22,652 nt of DNA, taken from contig KQ481997.1 of NCBI GenBank assembly GCA_001430745.1, forward strand, positions 105,803 to 128,454, written 5' to 3'. Positions 20,001 through 22,652 of the stretch are shown here, one piece after another. A program made the position numbers and the translations under genes. The stretch comes from Auxenochlorella pyrenoidosa. Its lineage: Eukaryota; Chlorophyta; Trebouxiophyceae; Chlorellales; Chlorellaceae. The notes under the pieces were generated by a model. The model saw only the letters and a program-made list of their open reading frames with translations, had not been told where the DNA came from and ran no database searches. Positions within the stretch are counted from its first letter, which is position 1. Each line of letters begins with the position of its first letter.

Positions 20001-22652
20001 GCAGCGCAGAGCATGCTGTGAAGGCACCATGCATGGCGGGCGGCTGGCTGGCGCTATGCTGCGCTGGCACGAGCGCAGGCGCTGTGTTGTCCTGTGGGGC
20101 TGCCGCGCATGCCTGAGACAGCTGGCCCGCCCTCTGCTGCTCCTCGTGCCGCCGCCTGCAGGCGCTTGCGCGGCAACTCCCTGCGCGGCAGCCTGCCTGC
20201 GCAGTGGAGCAATGCTTCTTATTACGCCTTTGGCTGGAACACCATGTAAGCTTGTAGGCAGGCCATGCCAAAACTCATGCATGTTTTGAGGCACGCATGG
20301 CGCAGCGCCTGCCTCTGTCTGCTACGACTGGCCCTGGCTGGCAGGCGTGCAACAGCTGAGGCTAGGTTGCTCAGACCACCGGAGCAGCATGCGTGCCGAT
20401 CAACGCCGCTGCGCCCTGGTTCCCCAATGCCGATGCAGCGACCTGTCTACAAACGCGCTCACAGGTGCACCATGCTGGCGCCGTCAGCGGTTGGCTAGAT
20501 ATGAAATCCGCTGCCGCTTTGGCATTCTCAGTCTTCCATTTTGTGCTCCCTGGGGTATACTGCATCCGAGTCACTTTGACTGGCCTGCTGCTTGAAGTGC
20601 ATAACAGCAGGTGCTTACACAGTCATGCTGCTCAACTTCTGCCCCCGCTGCCGCAGGCACGCTGCCTCGGGAGTGGGCCGGCGATGCATTCGCCTCCCTG
20701 GTCGCCCTGTGAGTGCAGCTTGCCACCATCTGTGCACCAGATTGTCGTGCAATGTGCCACCGAGCTCTGTAGAGCGGCCAGCCTGGCACTGCCGTAGGCA
20801 CACCGACTGCTGTTCTTGGCTGGAACTCACTCTCGGCGCTTGTGCGCGTCTCTCCCTCTGTGTCCTCGCCCGGTGCAGACAACTCTCCAACAACCTGCTG
20901 AGCGGTGAGCAGGGCCTGACAGAGCGCTGCTGCCTGTGCCACTTGAGTCTGTAGAAAAGGGTGACCGTGCAGCTTGCCTGGCGTGGCAAGCCTCTCCTAG
21001 AGCACCCTGCTGATCGTGTGCATGGAGCAGAAAACGCATCCTCCTGCCTGCCTTGCTGCTGTGCAGGCTCCCTGTCGTCCTCTTGGGGAGGGAAAACTTT
21101 CGACAACTTGCTGCTGCTGTGAGCTATGGGCCAGATGCTAGGCAGTGCCCTCTCGCCTGCTGTGCCTGCTGCCTGCTGCGCATATTGTGCATGCTCACCA
21201 TCTCTAATCAGGTTGGCTATGCATTGCCGTTGCTGCTTGGGCTTTGCCTGCCTGCCCGCCATGCGGCCGCGGCCTGACTGTATGCCACCTGCCTCCCATC
21301 AGCGCTGCCTGCCCGCCTGCCTGCCCGCCTGCCCGAAGTTTTTCAAACCCGGCCTAACCTAACTTGCAAGGAGCATTGCCTGCCCCCCCTCCCCACCCCC
21401 CACCCCACCCCACCCACCCCCGCAGGGACCTGGCCAACAACAAGCTCAACGGCTCCATCCCATCAGCCTGGGCACCCGAGACTGGCGCCTTTCCAGCCCT
21501 GGCGGTGCTGTGAGTGGCAGTGAGGGAGGGCAGGGGGGCAGCTGGCCCTGGGTTGGGTGCTCGCTGCTGGTTGCGTGCACTCCAACTGGAGGTTTCCCCG
21601 CCCACCCAGGAACAGCGGCTAGTGGCTCTGGCAGGCCCCGTCCCCGCCGCCTCGTCACTGCTGTATTGCTCCTTGTTGCGTTCCCATGCAGCAATGTGAG
21701 CGGGAACGGCATGTGCGGCGAGCCGCCGCCGTCCTTCCCCCGCGCGGCAGACCCCAGCCTGGGCACATTTAAGGGCCAGGTCTGCGGCCCGGGGGACCCC
21801 AACAATACGTGCCTGGCCGCCTCGTGCACCACAGCGCTGCCGCCGCCAGGCAAGTCCATGCCTGCAATCTCCGGCCAGGGCACACCAGCCTGCCAGCTGG
21901 CACTGGCGCATCGGCAACCCCCCCGGGTTGGCTGTGGCAGCAACGTTTTGTGTTTTGCAAATCTCGCCAAACCATCCAGTGCTGCATGGCCCTCTCGCCT
22001 CTACCCGCATGCTGCAGGCAACGGCAGCAGTGATGCTGAGGCGCCGCCCTCTGCTTCCTCAGCCCCTGTGGGAGCAATCGTCGGCGGCGTTGTCGGAGGT
22101 CTGGGTGAGTCCTCTCGGTGCCCTTGTCAGTGCAAGCACCTGCACCGCTTGCATTCTGCTGCGCATGTTGCCACTTTGTGAATCGGCTGGCATGGCCGTG
22201 GGGTCCTCCCTTGCTGGCCTCCAGCCGGGGTTAGGACCCGTTGCAGGGCAGAGCGCAAACTATCACAATATCTAGCAGTCGATCTTCAAAGGATAGGTTG
22301 AAATGGTGAATTACAGTTGATAATCAGAACGGCTGTGAGGCGCCCTCAGCCCTGCCTGCGCCGCTTCCAACCGCATTGATTATTGATCGATCGATGGATT
22401 GATATATTTACTGATTGATCTATTCATTCATATTCATTCATTCATTAATGCAGCCGTCCTGGCTGCCCTGGCCTTCCTGGCGCTGCGGCCCAACAAGGGC
22501 TGGCTGCGTCGCTCCCGCGCCATTGCCCCCAGGGGCAAGGCCCCGCCCCTGGGCGCCTCGGCGCCCGGCAAGCAGCAACGGCGTGACCATCCCTCGCTGG
22601 ACAGCATCTACAGGGAAGCCATGGACAAGGATGACCTGTCCTCCTGCGCCTC
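17002..22652 (+). CDS. Leucine-rich-repeat receptor-like membrane protein, 3' partial, 19 exons visible
   Basis: Exons: 17002-17098, 17403-17583, 17897-18040, 18278-18318, 18542-18587, 18802-18909, 19146-19217, 19348-19448, 19633-19728, 19925-19985, 20162-20245, 20439-20464, 20657-20708, 20879-20904, 21067-21118, 21426-21509, 21692-21849, 22018-22104, 22454 to past the window end. All phases match (1715 nt, at least 571 aa). MKRNLAFPRLLLLPPLLLLL is the signal peptide. Exon 2 encodes an LRR N-terminal cap (ILLEQRGAFSNW, then GWDAGSDICSWTGVWC), as in plant LRR receptor proteins. About ten LRRs follow (residues about 142-425), of the type LxLxxNxLxGxLPxxW. After a Cys-containing cap and a Ser/Pro linker comes one membrane helix (about 494-516, VGAIVGGVVGGL then AVLAALAFLAL) and a basic stop-transfer RPNKGWLRRSR. 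The cytoplasmic part continues off the window, so a kinase domain can be neither shown nor excluded. Likely a surface recognition or adhesion protein. Confidence 0.88.
18133..18189 (+). repeat. Dispersed intronic element with (AAGC)n tail, copy 3
   Basis: TCTGTGTCGCACATTCCG, then CTGCGGTTAGACAGCCC, then AAACAAGCAAGCAAGCAAG. It is in the intron 18041-18277 of the LRR gene, in sense orientation, and is the shortest and cleanest copy. Confidence 0.6.
18686..18752. repeat. Intronic hairpin with perfect 18-bp stem (pre-miRNA-like geometry)
   Basis: CCCTGACAGTGCCCCAAG (18686-18703) is the exact reverse complement of CTTGGGGCACTGTCAGGG (18735-18752). After one G-G mismatch, four more pairs (18705-18708 with 18730-18733, one a G-U) extend the arms to about 23 nt around a loop of about 21 nt. 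It lies in the LRR-gene intron 18588-18801. Expression is unknown, so it is not called an RNA gene. Confidence 0.75.
21850..22017 (+). other. GC-AG intron in the LRR gene
   Basis: Exon 21692-21849 ends CCAG|GCAAGT, the classic GC-donor consensus, and the next exon starts after GCTGCAG at 22017. The junction (phase 1) restores the frame from LPPP to GNGSSD and on into the transmembrane helix. Confidence 0.75.
22376..22450. repeat. AT-rich tetranucleotide repeat tract in an intron
   Basis: Mixed ATTG, GATC and ATTC tetranucleotides form an AT-rich island at the 3' end of the intron 22105-22453 of the LRR gene, ending at ATTAATGCAG. This is unusual in an otherwise GC-rich window. Confidence 0.85.

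Overview
This window looks like nuclear DNA of a GC-rich, intron-dense green alga, probably a Chlorella-like trebouxiophyte. The evidence is: many short exons joined by GTGAG-type donors and TGCAG/CGCAG acceptors; internally consistent intron phases; secretory signal peptides; a TGTAA polyadenylation signal (the green-algal type) behind one gene; and GC-rich introns full of microsatellites and minisatellites. No bacterial operon structure, rRNA or tRNA was seen. The species assignment is inference.

Five protein genes can be reconstructed. (1) 68-4218 (+), 5' end outside the window: a secreted or surface protein made of repeated cysteine modules of the furin-like/growth-factor-receptor type, mostly one module per exon. 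(2) 4608-6871 (-): a pepsin-family (A1) aspartic protease with signal peptide, both catalytic motifs and a Gly/Ser-rich insertion; 5 exons, 535 aa. (3) 7044-8948 (+): a secreted solute-binding protein of family 3 (the periplasmic amino-acid-binding fold); 7 exons, 269 aa. (4) 9618-15927 (-): an unrecognised secreted protein; 16 exons, 610 aa, whose intron phases all agree. (5) 17002 to beyond 22652 (+): a leucine-rich-repeat receptor-like membrane protein with signal peptide, LRR N-terminal cap, about ten LRRs, one transmembrane helix and the start of a basic cytoplasmic tail; 19 exons within the window.

Genes 1 and 2 are convergent (389 bp between stops). Genes 2 and 3 are divergent with only 172 bp between start codons. 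Genes 3 and 4 are convergent (669 bp between stops). Genes 4 and 5 are divergent over about 1.07 kb that is visibly less GC-rich. All five products appear to enter the secretory pathway (gene 1 by inference from its cysteine-rich content). The divergent protease/amino-acid-binder pair suggests, as a hypothesis, coordinated extracellular protein digestion and amino-acid capture.

The points most worth following up are: the protease/binding-protein pair with an inverted repeat in its shared promoter; the unrecognised 610-aa protein; two places in that gene where a 5' splice site and its flank are tandemly duplicated; a perfect 18-bp intronic hairpin with pre-miRNA-like geometry in the LRR gene; the two-position intron pattern of the LRR gene, with 26-nt micro-exons; three putative GC-AG introns; and a dispersed element with an (AAGC)n tail found in introns of three genes.
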